Source of the DNA: Bacteroidota bacterium
GTDB taxonomy: Bacteria; Bacteroidota; Bacteroidia; Chitinophagales; Chitinophagaceae
Length of the DNA stretch: 64,000 nucleotides
Assembly (NCBI GenBank): GCA_018971025.1
Contig: JAGWVE010000002.1
Coordinates: forward strand, 26,090-90,089
Direction: 5' to 3'
In this document: in pieces, positions 44,474 through 53,327 of the stretch
Numbering within the stretch: the stretch's first letter is position 1
Layout: the number at the start of each line of letters is the position of its first letter
Notes under the pieces: generated by a model
Told to the model about the DNA's origin: nothing
Database searches by the model: none
The model's input: the letters and a program-made list of their open reading frames with translations, nothing else
Program-made: the position numbers and the translations under genes

Positions 44474-45535
44474 TTACCAGACAAAGGTTTCGCTGAAATA
44501 CTGGTTGATTAGTTTTGGAAACGGCAGCGCCTTAAGTTTTGATATTTTTTGCCATTTGCCAGCGGTCATACTGCTTGGCTTTTTTGTTAAAACAACTCTT
44601 ATAAACTGAGCCGTAATCACTTGATGGGTAAGTTGTTGTTTTATTTCGTTAGATCGTTGCAAGAGTTTAACAGAAGACAGGCCTAATTGTTCTTTTAAAA
44701 AAGCTTGTGTACTTGTTTCATTCCACAACATTTTTTTTCCTGCATCCAACAAATAAAATTCATACAGCCCCTGCCAAATATCTTTATGCTTTCTTTCGCT
44801 AACCCAAATTTCATCTTGTACTTGAAGTAAAAAATAATAAAACCGGCGCTCTTTTTTAACGAGCTGTTTTTCTTTGATAGGGAGTTGATTCACCTGTGCA
44901 GTAGCATGTGCCACACATGTTTTTTGTAATGGACAAGCATTACAATTAGGCGCCATGGGCTTACATACAGTGGCTCCAAAGTCCATGATAGCTTGATTAT
45001 AAAGGCCTGCACGCTTTTTATCGAGAAGCGCAGCCGCGCGCTGTTCAAATATTTTTTTACCGGTTGTAGAATCTGTGGGCACATCAATGCCTTCGTAACG
45101 CGCAATCACTCTGTATACATTTCCATCCAACACAGCGTATGGTGCATTAAATGCAAATGATGCAATGGCAGCTGCCGTGTATGGGCCCACGCCTTTTAAT
45201 GATAAGAGCGTTTCGTAATCATTGGGAAAAACGCCCTTGTAATTTGTTGCAATTAGTTTTGCAGTAAAAAGTAAATTTCTACAACGGTTATAATAACCCA
45301 GTCCTTCCCATAATTTAAACACCGTTTGTTCTTTTGCTTTTGCTAAATCAAAAACGGTTGGATACGCTTCAATAAATTTATTGTAATAAGCAAGCCCTTG
45401 TTCTACCCTTGTTTGTTGTAGAATTATTTCTGATAACCAAATTTTGTATGGATCTTTTTCGCCCTTCCAAGGCATGACCCTTGTATTTGTGTGGGTATGC
45501 CAGTGTAATAAGGTGGTGGTAAAATTTGATTTCAT
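44474..45535 (-). CDS. mutY: A/G-specific adenine glycosylase
   Basis: A 353-residue base-excision repair enzyme that removes adenine opposite 8-oxoguanine. It has MPWKGEKDPYKIWLSEIILQQTRVEQ with the catalytic Glu, the helix-hairpin-helix LKGVGPYTAAAIASFAF with VLDGNVYRVIAR, and the 4Fe-4S cluster CKPMAPNCNACPLQKTC. The C-terminal Nudix-like part that recognises 8-oxoG follows. It is the first gene of mutY-gldE-gldD-DUF3109-lutB. Confidence 0.95.
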   Translation of the reverse strand: MKSNFTTTLLHWHTHTNTRVMPWKGEKDPYKIWLSEIILQQTRVEQGLAYYNKFIEAYPTVFDLAKAKEQTVFKLWEGLGYYNRCRNLLFTAKLIATNYKGVFPNDYETLLSLKGVGPYTAAAIASFAFNAPYAVLDGNVYRVIARYEGIDVPTDSTTGKKIFEQRAAALLDKKRAGLYNQAIMDFGATVCKPMAPNCNACPLQKTCVAHATAQVNQLPIKEKQLVKKERRFYYFLLQVQDEIWVSERKHKDIWQGLYEFYLLDAGKKMLWNETSTQAFLKEQLGLSSVKLLQRSNEIKQQLTHQVITAQFIRVVLTKKPSSMTAGKWQKISKLKALPFPKLINQYFSETFVW

Positions 45536-45710
45536 CTATTAAGAGTGGGCAAAATCAGCTATTTAAAGGCTAAAATGCTTGATTTTTTGGTATAAAGTTA
45601 ATTTTTAGGGTGTATCTGCCCATTTTTAGTTGGTAAAACGTATAAAAAAATTTAATTTTCTGTTAAATACGCGAATTTTTAGCTTATTTTTAGAAACACA
45701 TACCCTAAAT

Positions 45711-45718
45711 TAATTTTG
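45711..45718 (+). promoter_or_regulatory. -7 promoter element of the HU gene
   Basis: TAATTTTG matches TAnnTTTG exactly and lies only five bases before the ATG at 45724. The transcript would have almost no leader. TTTT is found at the -33 spacing. The 188-base gap upstream is AT-rich with repeated AATTTTTAG words. Confidence 0.45.
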
Positions 45719-45723
45719 ATACA

Positions 45724-46008
45724 ATGAGAAAATCAGATCTCATCAACCAGATTTCAGACAAAACAGGTATTCCAAAAGTGGACGTACTCGTTACGCTTGA
45801 AACCATGTTTAAAGAGGTAAAAGAAAGTCTCTCGAACGGCCAAAACATCTATATACGTGGCTTTGGGAGCTTTATCACCAAAAAACGTGCAGCAAAAATT
45901 GGTAGAAATATCAAAAAAAATATCGCTGTGGAAATCCCTGAACATTTCATTCCTGCCTTCAAACCTGCAAAAGAATTTGTAACTGAAGTTAAAAGCAAGC
46001 TTAAGTAG
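45724..46008 (+). CDS. HU/IHF-family DNA-binding protein
   Basis: A 94-residue nucleoid protein. The helical dimer part MRKSDLINQISDKTGIPKVDVLVTLETM is followed by the beta-arm region with IYIRGFGSFITKKRAAKIGRNI and a short arm; the usual conserved Pro at the arm tip is in VEIPEHFIPAFKPAKEF. It bends DNA and compacts the chromosome. Many Bacteroidota carry several paralogues; I cannot assign which one this is. The TPR gene starts 31 bases downstream. Confidence 0.93.
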   Translation: MRKSDLINQISDKTGIPKVDVLVTLETMFKEVKESLSNGQNIYIRGFGSFITKKRAAKIGRNIKKNIAVEIPEHFIPAFKPAKEFVTEVKSKLK

Positions 46009-46039
46009 CGCTAACTTCGTCCCCTAATTCTTTTCGAAA

Positions 46040-46888
46040 GTGAAAAAACAGCAATTACTCCTTATTGGCGGAGCCGTACTCCTATTTGCCATTTTGTTAT
46101 ACATGGGTAGTACCGTGGCGCCTAAAGCCCCTGCTGCTGCTTCAACCGCACAAAATAGTGCTGACAATCAACACATTAAGTTCGAAGACCTGCTTGTAAA
46201 AGCCAAAGAAAAAATAAGGCCAGACCAAGTTTTACGCCTCAATAGCCTCGAAAATAGCGTGGTGAGAGGAGATATAAATGACCAAAAAATACATGTCTAC
46301 CACCAGCTTGCCAGGTTCTGGTCAGACTCTGCAAAACTGTTTGAACCCTATGCTTGGTATACTGGCGAAGCAGCTAAATTGGAAAATTCTGAAAAAAGCC
46401 TCACCTTTGCCGCCCAACTGTATATAGACAACCTAGTTACGGAAGGTGACCCAGCCATGCAACACTGGTTGGCAGAACAAGCAAAAGATCTTTTAGAGAA
46501 AGCTTTAGTTATCAATCCAAACAACGATTCTAGTAAAATCAGTTTGGGTGCTTGCTACATATTTGGAAACATTTCAGACAATCCTATGCAGGGTATTATG
46601 CCCATCAGAGAAATTGTTCAAAAGAATCCAAACAACCTATATGCTCAAATGATTTTGGGTTTGGGTGGTAAAAAAAGTGGGCAGTTAGATAAAGCCATTG
46701 AGCGCTTCTTGCTAATTGTAAATAAAGATCCAGAAAACCTGGAAGCTATATTTCACTTAGCTGAATGCTACGAGATGCACAACGATAAAACAAACGCAGT
46801 AAAGTGGTATAGCCTAGCTGCCAAAAAAATCAAAGTGCCCGAAGCAAAGGAAGCAATCGCTAAAAGAATTGCGGAATTGAATAAATAA
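46040..46888 (+). CDS. Membrane-anchored TPR protein
   Basis: A 282-residue protein that starts with GTG. Residues 5-25 are one hydrophobic helix (LLLIGGAVLLFAILLYMG) without a clear cleavage site, so it is probably anchored with the rest in the periplasm. Several TPR-like helix pairs follow, the clearest being LLEKALVINPNNDSSKISLGACYIFG, LYAQMILGLGGKKSGQLDKAIERFLLIVNKDPENLEAIFHLAECYE type units between residues 150 and 260. No enzymatic domain is seen. It is in a row with HU and the mini-protein gene and may be a scaffold; function is unknown. Confidence 0.85.
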   Translation: MKKQQLLLIGGAVLLFAILLYMGSTVAPKAPAAASTAQNSADNQHIKFEDLLVKAKEKIRPDQVLRLNSLENSVVRGDINDQKIHVYHQLARFWSDSAKLFEPYAWYTGEAAKLENSEKSLTFAAQLYIDNLVTEGDPAMQHWLAEQAKDLLEKALVINPNNDSSKISLGACYIFGNISDNPMQGIMPIREIVQKNPNNLYAQMILGLGGKKSGQLDKAIERFLLIVNKDPENLEAIFHLAECYEMHNDKTNAVKWYSLAAKKIKVPEAKEAIAKRIAELNK

Positions 46889-46919
46889 ATTATTATTAAC
46901 AAATAAAATTACTCAGTGT

Positions 46920-47015
46920 ATGCCTTGTGGTAAGAAGAGAAAGCGTCATAAAATTGCGACACACAAACGTAAGAAACGCCTAAGAAAGAATCGTCATAAG
47001 AAGAAGAACAAGTAA
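46920..47015 (+). CDS. 31-residue basic AURKAIP1/COX24 (mS38-like) protein
   Basis: A very short gene: ATG, 30 further codons and TAA. The product starts MPCGKKRKRHKIATHKRKK and ends with Lys/Arg and His only. The KRHKxxxHKRKKRLRKNRxKKK pattern is the AURKAIP1/COX24 domain, known from mitochondrial ribosomal small-subunit protein mS38 and from short bacterial proteins. It is probably bound to the ribosome. It is followed at 26 bases by a strong terminator and lies 31 bases after the TPR gene, so it is probably the last gene of HU-TPR-mini-protein. Confidence 0.85.
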   Translation: MPCGKKRKRHKIATHKRKKRLRKNRHKKKNK

Positions 47016-47040
47016 TTGTTTTTCCTTTATTGACCTATAT

Positions 47041-47073
47041 AAATACGCCCTATGCAAACCATAGGGCGTATTT
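47041..47073. terminator. Terminator after the mini-protein gene
   Basis: A perfect 14-bp stem (47041-47054 with 47060-47073) with loop CAAAC. The stem ends in AAAT/ATTT, so it can act in both directions. It separates the HU transcript from the RNase G gene. Confidence 0.85.
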
Positions 47074-47218
47074 AACACTTATCTGTATCTAGCCCCTTAT
47101 TTCCTTTTCTGCAACTTTTCCTATTTCCTTCCTTGATAGGGCTTTGATTGTTAAGATATTGGTGTATACACATGCCGCCTAAATAGGCAGGTGATTTTGT
47201 ATTTAAAAGTTGCTCATT

Positions 47219-48769
47219 TTGAACAAAGAACTTATTATAAACGCTACGCCCACGGGTGTAGAAATTGCTTTGCTAGAAGACAAAAAGCTAGTGGAGTTGC
47301 ACAACGAAAAAACCGATGCGAATTTTGCAGTTGGTGATCTTTACCTCGGTAAAGTAAAAAAATTAATTCCAGGACTGAACGCTGCCTTTGTAGATGTTGG
47401 TTTTGAAAAAGATGCTTTTTTACATTACTCAGATTTAAGCCCTTATGCAAAGTCTATTATAAAATATACGCAGGCAGCAATGTCTGATAAAAGCGAAAAC
47501 GGATTTGATTTTGCGCGTTTTCAATCGGAACCTGAAATTATTAAAACAGGAAAAATAAACGAAGTATTAAATGGCAAGCCAAACGTACTCGTTCAAATTT
47601 TAAAAGAACCGATTGCCGCAAAAGGTCCACGCTTAAGTTGCGAACTTTCTTTACCTGGTAGATTTGTTGTGGTTACGCCGTTCAATGAAATTGTAGCGGT
47701 CTCTAAAAAAATTCATTCTTCTGAAGAAAGAAAAAGATTACACAAAATTGTAGAAGCGATTAGGCCTAAAAATTTTGGCGTGATTGTGCGAACTGCTGCA
47801 GAAGGCAAATCCACTGCAGAATTACACCAAGACATGTTATCATTAGTTGAAACGTGGAAAACCATTCAAGCCAATTTAAAAGGTGCTGCTGCGCCCGTTC
47901 GTATCTTAAGTGAAGAAACGAAAACAACAAGTATTTTAAGAGATTTGCTAAGCGCCGATTTTAATAGAATTGTGGTGAATGATAAATCACTCCATGAAGT
48001 AACGCAGCGATATATCCAACGCATTGCGCCTGATAAAACAGATATCGTAACACAGTACAAAGATGGTCTTCCCATTTTTGATCATTATGGTGTAACCAAA
48101 CAAGTAAAAGCTTCTTTTGGTAAAACGGTAAATCTGCCTAGCGGTGCTTATTTAATTATTGAGCACACAGAAGCGCTGCATGTTATTGACGTAAACAGTG
48201 GTTATAAGAGCGTAAGCAATAGTCAAGAGGAAAATGCACTAGAAACAAATTTAGAAGCAGCAGAAGAGATTGCAAGACAATTAAGACTTAGAGATATTGG
48301 CGGCATCATTGTGGTTGATTTTATTGACATGAAACTTCCTGACAATAAAAGAAAAGTGCAAGAAGCCATGGACACTTTTATGAAAGCAGATCGTGCCAAA
48401 CATTCGGTACTTCCTATTTCTAAATTTGGCCTCTTACAAGTAACGCGTCAAAGAATGCGTCCGGAGGTTAATATCAATACTTCAGAAAATTGTACGGCTT
48501 GTAATGGTACCGGTAAAATGACTTCAGCCTTATTATTAGAGGATGAAATAGAAAATAAGCTGGTTTATTTGGCTTCCCATGCCCATAAAAAGCTACAATT
48601 GGTGGTTCACCCCATTATTGCGGCTTATTTAACCAAGGGGATCTTTAGCAATAAACTGAGCAAACTCCGTAAAAAGCATGGTGTAAAGCTCAGTTTGGCG
48701 GAAAACACCAACTACCACCTCACCGAATTTAGATTTTTTGACGCCCAGGAGGAAGAAATTAAGTTCTAA
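47219..48769 (+). CDS. rng: Ribonuclease E/G
   Basis: About 516 residues of the RNase G type. The S1 domain spans DLYLGKVKKLIPGLNAAFVDVGFEKDAFLHYSDL. The RNase H-like and catalytic DNase I-like parts hold VDVNSG (as HVIDVNSGY), GGIIVVDFIDM with the two metal-binding Asp, and FGLLQVTRQRMRP. The zinc-link CTACNGTG follows, then a small domain. It trims 16S rRNA 5' ends and degrades mRNA. Only TTG starts are available after the upstream stop at 47204; I choose 47219 (NKELIINAT), which fits the family start better than 47210. Confidence 0.93.
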   Translation: MNKELIINATPTGVEIALLEDKKLVELHNEKTDANFAVGDLYLGKVKKLIPGLNAAFVDVGFEKDAFLHYSDLSPYAKSIIKYTQAAMSDKSENGFDFARFQSEPEIIKTGKINEVLNGKPNVLVQILKEPIAAKGPRLSCELSLPGRFVVVTPFNEIVAVSKKIHSSEERKRLHKIVEAIRPKNFGVIVRTAAEGKSTAELHQDMLSLVETWKTIQANLKGAAAPVRILSEETKTTSILRDLLSADFNRIVVNDKSLHEVTQRYIQRIAPDKTDIVTQYKDGLPIFDHYGVTKQVKASFGKTVNLPSGAYLIIEHTEALHVIDVNSGYKSVSNSQEENALETNLEAAEEIARQLRLRDIGGIIVVDFIDMKLPDNKRKVQEAMDTFMKADRAKHSVLPISKFGLLQVTRQRMRPEVNINTSENCTACNGTGKMTSALLLEDEIENKLVYLASHAHKKLQLVVHPIIAAYLTKGIFSNKLSKLRKKHGVKLSLAENTNYHLTEFRFFDAQEEEIKF

Positions 48770-48856
48770 GCAGGGCGGCTGAAAAAATATTTTTAAACAT
48801 TAATATAATTAATAATACGAATTAATTTTCCCACCCCTCGCTATAAAAAAACTTTT

Positions 48857-48882
48857 AAAAAGGCCAATTTGGCCTTTTTTTT
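48857..48882 (+). terminator. Terminator of rng
   Basis: AAAAAGGCCAA and TTGGCCTTTTT form an 11-bp stem around one T, followed by further T residues to 48882. It lies 88 bases past the RNase G stop. Confidence 0.85.
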
Positions 48883-49106
48883 ATCCAAAAAAGGGTAAAA
48901 AATACCCCAAAATCGCCCTCCGTCAAACTGGCGGCTGGACGCCGGGCTTATTGTCAGGCTTTGGGGCTTTCTACGAAGTAAATCGTATATTAAATTTTCC
49001 CTTAAATCCTAAAAAATATTTTGCCATCTGCCCCATTATTGTACCTTAGCAGTAGAATTTAATGGGTTAGTAAGTAATCAGGGCCAGTAGCAATACTGGC
49101 CCTTTT
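48883..49106 (+). other. Gene-free stretch with GC-rich fold and a terminator; possible small RNA
   Basis: The 494-base gap between rng and radA has no convincing protein gene. In it, CCCCAAA (48905-48911) pairs with TTTGGGG (48960-48966), and inside that GCCC (48915-48918) pairs with GGGC (48944-48947) and CGTC (48921-48924) with GACG (48938-48941). This island is clearly richer in G and C than the flanks. Downstream, TACCTTAG (49041-49048) is one base off TAnnTTTG, and a hairpin with a T run follows at 49081. A short RNA ending at 49106 is plausible; no known family was recognised. Confidence 0.4.
49081..49106 (+). terminator. Hairpin with T run before radA
   Basis: GGGCCAGTA (49081-49089) and TACTGGCCC (49094-49102) form a perfect 9-bp stem with loop GCAA, followed by TTTT. 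No protein gene ends just upstream, so it may end a small RNA. Confidence 0.75.
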
Positions 49107-49263
49107 ACATGCCTACTACCACTGCGTTTCAGCAGATTTGCCTCCTTTTTTTTACGCGCAATTTCAATCCTTTTTTCTCGTATTTGTCTCCTTTTTTTAC
49201 AATACGAACAATGGTTATTTTTTCATTCGCGCGATTCTAATTTTTCTGAAATATCTTTATGCA

Positions 49264-50634
49264 ATGAGTAAAATAAAATCTGCTTTTTTCTGTAGCAATT
49301 GTGGTTATGAAAGTGCAAAATGGATTGGAAAATGTCCAAGTTGTGCGGAGTGGAATACTTTTTCGGAAGAAATTATTGATAAAGGAATTCAGAAGGATCA
49401 AAATTGGGATTCTTACCACGAACAAAAGCGCAATTCAAAAATTATTGCACTTGATGAAGTAAAAACATCGGAAGAAAAAAGAATTGTATCCAAAGATCCG
49501 GAACTCAACCGCGTACTTGGTGGTGGCATCGTAATGGGTAGCATTGTGCTGGTTGCTGGAGAGCCTGGCATAGGAAAAAGTACTTTGTTTTTACAAAATG
49601 GGTTACAAGCCACCGATCAGGTTGTTTTATACATTAGCGGAGAGGAAAGTGAGCAACAAATCAAAATGCGTGCAGATCGACTTAAAATTCCCAACAACAA
49701 TTTTTACCTGCTCACCGAAACCAACACATCTACCATTTTTGCTGAAATAAAAAAATTAAAACCAACACTTGTTATTGTTGATTCGATTCAAACACTGCAA
49801 TCCAATTTGATTGATTCTGCAGCAGGATCTGTTTCGCAAATTAGAGAATGTGCTGCCGAATTTCAGAAGTTTGCAAAGCAAACAAATACCCCTGTGTTTT
49901 TAATTGGCCATATCACCAAAGACGGCGCCATAGCGGGTCCTAAGGTATTAGAGCATATGGTAGATACCGTTTTACAATTTGAAGGTGATAGACATTATGC
50001 CTACCGAATTTTACGTACGCTAAAGAATAGATTTGGCAGTACCGCCGAGTTAGGAATTTATGAAATGACTGGCGAAGGTATGCGCGTTGTTTCCAATCCT
50101 TCCGAAATTTTAATTGCACAAAGAGAAGATAGTTTAAGTGGTTCTGCTATCGCAGCAACACTTGAGGGTGCCCGTCCATTATTGTTAGAAGTGCAGGCAC
50201 TCGTTACACAAAGTGTGTATGGAACGCCACAAAGAACCGTAACTGGTTTTGACCTTAGAAGATTACAACTTTTACTAGCCGTTTTAGAAAAAAGAGGTGG
50301 TTTTCAATTTGGGATGAAAGATGTTTTTGTAAATATTGCAGGTGGTATAAAAATAGAAGATCCCTCCACCGATCTTGCCATCATATGCGCACTTTTATCT
50401 TCTTATGAAGACGTTCCACTGCCACATCAAATCTGTTTTGCTGGTGAAGTAGGACTAAATGGAGAAATTAGAGCCGTGAACCGAATTGAACAAAGAATTG
50501 CAGAAGCTGAAAAGCTAGGATTTGAAAAAATAATTGTGTCGAGCTACAATAAAAAGAGTTTCAATCCTAAAGCATATGGCATTCAAGTATTGGCATTAAG
50601 TAGAGTGGATGAAGTATATCAACAGCTTTTTTAG
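49264..50634 (+). CDS. radA: DNA repair protein RadA
   Basis: About 456 residues. The N-terminal zinc finger is CSNCGYESAKWIGKCPSC, the RecA-like core has the Walker A GEPGIGKST and LVIVDSIQTL, the RadA-specific KNRFGS motif follows, and the C-terminal Lon-protease-like domain ends the protein. RadA drives branch migration in recombination and transformation. The ATG at 49264 directly before SKIKSAFFCSNCG is the start; 42 in-frame codons upstream are hydrophobic and AT-rich and do not belong to the family. Confidence 0.96.
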   Translation: MSKIKSAFFCSNCGYESAKWIGKCPSCAEWNTFSEEIIDKGIQKDQNWDSYHEQKRNSKIIALDEVKTSEEKRIVSKDPELNRVLGGGIVMGSIVLVAGEPGIGKSTLFLQNGLQATDQVVLYISGEESEQQIKMRADRLKIPNNNFYLLTETNTSTIFAEIKKLKPTLVIVDSIQTLQSNLIDSAAGSVSQIRECAAEFQKFAKQTNTPVFLIGHITKDGAIAGPKVLEHMVDTVLQFEGDRHYAYRILRTLKNRFGSTAELGIYEMTGEGMRVVSNPSEILIAQREDSLSGSAIAATLEGARPLLLEVQALVTQSVYGTPQRTVTGFDLRRLQLLLAVLEKRGGFQFGMKDVFVNIAGGIKIEDPSTDLAIICALLSSYEDVPLPHQICFAGEVGLNGEIRAVNRIEQRIAEAEKLGFEKIIVSSYNKKSFNPKAYGIQVLALSRVDEVYQQLF

Positions 50635-50710
50635 CAACAATAAACACGCATAAAAATATTTATGCGGTTAATTTTTATTGCTTCTAATTTATTGAGGGTA
50701 AGTTGGAAAG

Positions 50711-51427
50711 ATGCAAACCACTTATTTACCTAAACTTACGCGCTGGATTGACCCCGTTTTTTGGCTCTATTTCCCCAAAAATTGCCCCGCTTGCGGAAGG
50801 CCACTTCGGCTCTTTGGCGCCAATATTTGTGGTCCCTGTAGCCAAAACCTGCCCGAAACCCACTTTTTTGAGGCTCCAAACAACCCCATCGAAAAAATAT
50901 TTTACGGAAGACTCCCCATACAAACGGGGGCAGCAGCCTGGTATTTTCATAAAAACTCGGCACTACAGGCCCTGCTTTTCCAACTAAAGTATAGGTCCAA
51001 CAAAGAGGTAGGCTTATTTATAGGAAAGCAAATGGGAGCCTTGCTGGCTGCCTCGGAGCGGTTTGCCAGCATTGACGCCTTGGTTCCTGTGCCACTCCAC
51101 CCCCAAGCACTTAGTAAAAGGGGCTTTAATCAGGCTGAACTTATTTGTGAGGGCATTGGTCAAGTATGGCACAAACCGGTGCTTACAGGCGCAATTGCTA
51201 GAACTAAACATACCAACACACAAACCAAACAATCGAGGGCGGAGCGCTGGGATAATATGGAAAACGCATTTACCATCAAAGACACAGCATCTATTATAGG
51301 TAAGCACCTCTTACTTATAGATGACGTGATTACGACGGGTGCCACCATAGAAGCCTGTGGTAAAACCTTATTGGGTATTGCGGGGGTAAAAGTGAGCGTT
51401 GCCGCTGCCGCCTATCCATTAAAATAG
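50711..51427 (+). CDS. comF: ComF-family phosphoribosyltransferase-like protein
   Basis: A 238-residue protein. The N-terminal zinc-binding region reads CPACGRPLRLFGANICGPC. The phosphoribosyltransferase fold has VPVPLHPQALSKRGFNQAELI and the PRPP-loop-like LLLIDDVITTGATIEAC. ComF acts in natural transformation, probably at the inner side of the DNA-uptake channel with a helicase and primosome proteins. comEC and radA in the same window fit a working competence system. It starts 76 bases after radA. Confidence 0.92.
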   Translation: MQTTYLPKLTRWIDPVFWLYFPKNCPACGRPLRLFGANICGPCSQNLPETHFFEAPNNPIEKIFYGRLPIQTGAAAWYFHKNSALQALLFQLKYRSNKEVGLFIGKQMGALLAASERFASIDALVPVPLHPQALSKRGFNQAELICEGIGQVWHKPVLTGAIARTKHTNTQTKQSRAERWDNMENAFTIKDTASIIGKHLLLIDDVITTGATIEACGKTLLGIAGVKVSVAAAAYPLK

Positions 51428-51487
51428 TTGACACTGCTTATTTTTTCCGAAATTGCGTTTACAATTAAACAACTTCAATAACACACC

Positions 51488-52018
51488 ATGAAAAATCTCA
51501 TCTTAATAGCGACCTTATTTATGTTACAATCTTTTACACCTCCGCCAAGCAATAGCATACACCAATTTAAAATCAAATCAATTGATGGTAGCGTTATAGA
51601 CTTTTCAAAATTTAAGGGAAAGAAAATTTTAGTAGTGAACACAGCTTCTGAGTGCGGATACACACCTCAGTACGAAGCACTTCAAAAATTAGCAGATACC
51701 TACAAAGACAAATTAGTGGTGGTTGGTTTTCCTGCCAATAATTTTGGTGGACAAGAACCAGGTACAGATGCTGAAATCAAACAATTTTGCAAAGCACGTT
51801 ATGGCGTAACATTTCCGTTAGCGAGTAAAATAAGTGTAACCGGCACAGATACCGCGCCTATTTACAAATGGCTTACACAGAAAAATGAGAATGGCGTATT
51901 AGATGCAACCATCAAATGGAATTTCAATAAATTTTTACTTGACGAAAACGGTAAAATAATTGCATACTTTCCAAGTAGCACAAAACCTGACAGCCCAGAA
52001 ATTACGGGTAAATTATAA
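51488..52018 (+). CDS. Glutathione peroxidase-family thiol peroxidase
   Basis: A 176-residue protein with a thioredoxin-like fold. VVNTASECGYTPQYEAL holds the peroxidatic Cys in place of Sec, followed by VVGFPANNFGGQEPG and IKWNFNKFLLDENGK with the Gln, Trp and Asn of the active-site set. The N-terminus (LILIATLFMLQSFTPPPS) looks like a signal peptide, so it probably acts in the periplasm with thioredoxin-like donors. It stands alone between comF and holB. Confidence 0.93.
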   Translation: MKNLILIATLFMLQSFTPPPSNSIHQFKIKSIDGSVIDFSKFKGKKILVVNTASECGYTPQYEALQKLADTYKDKLVVVGFPANNFGGQEPGTDAEIKQFCKARYGVTFPLASKISVTGTDTAPIYKWLTQKNENGVLDATIKWNFNKFLLDENGKIIAYFPSSTKPDSPEITGKL

Positions 52019-52039
52019 CTGCTACTAAAGGCACGCACA

Positions 52040-53239
52040 TTGGTATTCAAAGACATTATAGGACAAGCATCTGTTAAGGCGCACTTAATAGACATGGTGC
52101 AGCATAACCGCTTAAGCCATGCCTTATTATTTCTAGGAAAAGAAGGATCAGGGGCACTTCCACTTGCGATAAATTTTGCGCAATTTGTAGTAAGTCAGCC
52201 CGCAGCTAGTGAACCTGTCGCTGACTTGTTTGGCGGCTTCACACCCATCGAAGCTGGGCCTGCCTATAAATCGCCAGAAGATTTAGCAGATGACCCTTCT
52301 TATTTGAGAGCTGCAAAATTATTGCATCCCGATTTACATTTTTCGTATCCAGTGATTTCAAAAAAGCCTGGCGAAAAACCAGTAAGTGCAGATTATATTG
52401 CTGATTGGAGAGATTTTTATTTGCAGTTTCCGTATGGTAATATTTACGACTGGTTACAATTTATTGGTGCCGAAAATAAACAAGGAAATATCACTGCCGA
52501 AGAGTGCAATGAAATTATTCATAAGCTTAGTTTAAAAAGTTTTGAAAGTGCATATAAAGTTTTGGTTCTGTGGATGCCAGAATATTTAGGCAAAGAAGGA
52601 AATAAGTTACTCAAGCTTATTGAAGAACCGCCACCTAATACGTTGTTTATTTTAGTCGCAGAAAGTGAAGAACAAATTTTACCTACACTACTAAGTAGAT
52701 GTCAACTCATCAAAGTACCGCTTCTTACGAACGAAGAAGTGGAAGAAGCCCTTTTTGAAAGAGCAAAAGCAAGTAAAGAAACCGCCAGTCAAATTGCAGG
52801 TATCGCAGAAGGAAACTACCGCGAAGCGTTACAACTTTTGCAACACTCCGAAGAAGATTGGCACTCCTATTTAAGAGAGTGGCTAAACGCCACCTTAAAG
52901 GGCGGCCCTATCGCACAGGTAAAATTTACCGAAGAAGCTGCTAAACTGGGTAGAGAAAAACAAAAACAGTTTTTGCGCTACTTTAACCACCTCCTTCAAA
53001 TGAGCATCCGCATTAAAGTACTTGGAGCCAACAATGTAAAAATGGGAGATCAAGAAAAGGATTTTGCGGTTCGTTTAAATAAAATTGCTTCGGTAAGCCA
53101 GCAACAAGCCATTATTGAAGAACTAGACAAAGCCTCTTATTATATAGAGCGCAACGCCAATGGCAAAATGCTATTTCAAGCCCTTACCCTTAAACTCTAC
53201 CACATCATTCAAAACAAAACCTTAATTTTGAATGATTAG
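52040..53239 (+). CDS. holB: DNA polymerase III delta' subunit
   Basis: A 399-residue clamp-loader subunit. It starts FKDIIGQASVKAHLIDMVQ, then SHALLFLGKEGSGALPLAINFA, a P-loop without the usual Lys, as expected for a delta' protein that does not use ATP. Further on are KVLVLWMPEYLGKEGNKLLKLIEEPPPNTLFILV and LLSRCQLIKVP, the sensor-type arginine segment. An insert of about 80 residues lies between the P-loop and Walker B regions. The start is TTG at 52040, the only candidate after the peroxidase stop. Confidence 0.92.
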   Translation: MVFKDIIGQASVKAHLIDMVQHNRLSHALLFLGKEGSGALPLAINFAQFVVSQPAASEPVADLFGGFTPIEAGPAYKSPEDLADDPSYLRAAKLLHPDLHFSYPVISKKPGEKPVSADYIADWRDFYLQFPYGNIYDWLQFIGAENKQGNITAEECNEIIHKLSLKSFESAYKVLVLWMPEYLGKEGNKLLKLIEEPPPNTLFILVAESEEQILPTLLSRCQLIKVPLLTNEEVEEALFERAKASKETASQIAGIAEGNYREALQLLQHSEEDWHSYLREWLNATLKGGPIAQVKFTEEAAKLGREKQKQFLRYFNHLLQMSIRIKVLGANNVKMGDQEKDFAVRLNKIASVSQQQAIIEELDKASYYIERNANGKMLFQALTLKLYHIIQNKTLILND

Positions 53240-53327
53240 CATGGATATGACCTCCATGCAATCCGCTTGATAATCTTTAACTAATTGTTTATCAAGTACT
53301 TATTAACTAATAGTATAACTACATAAT

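Noticed and set aside
49138..49263. In-frame extension of RadA by 42 residues
   Set aside because: The extension is hydrophobic, AT-rich and unlike the family start; the ATG at 49264 directly precedes the zinc finger.
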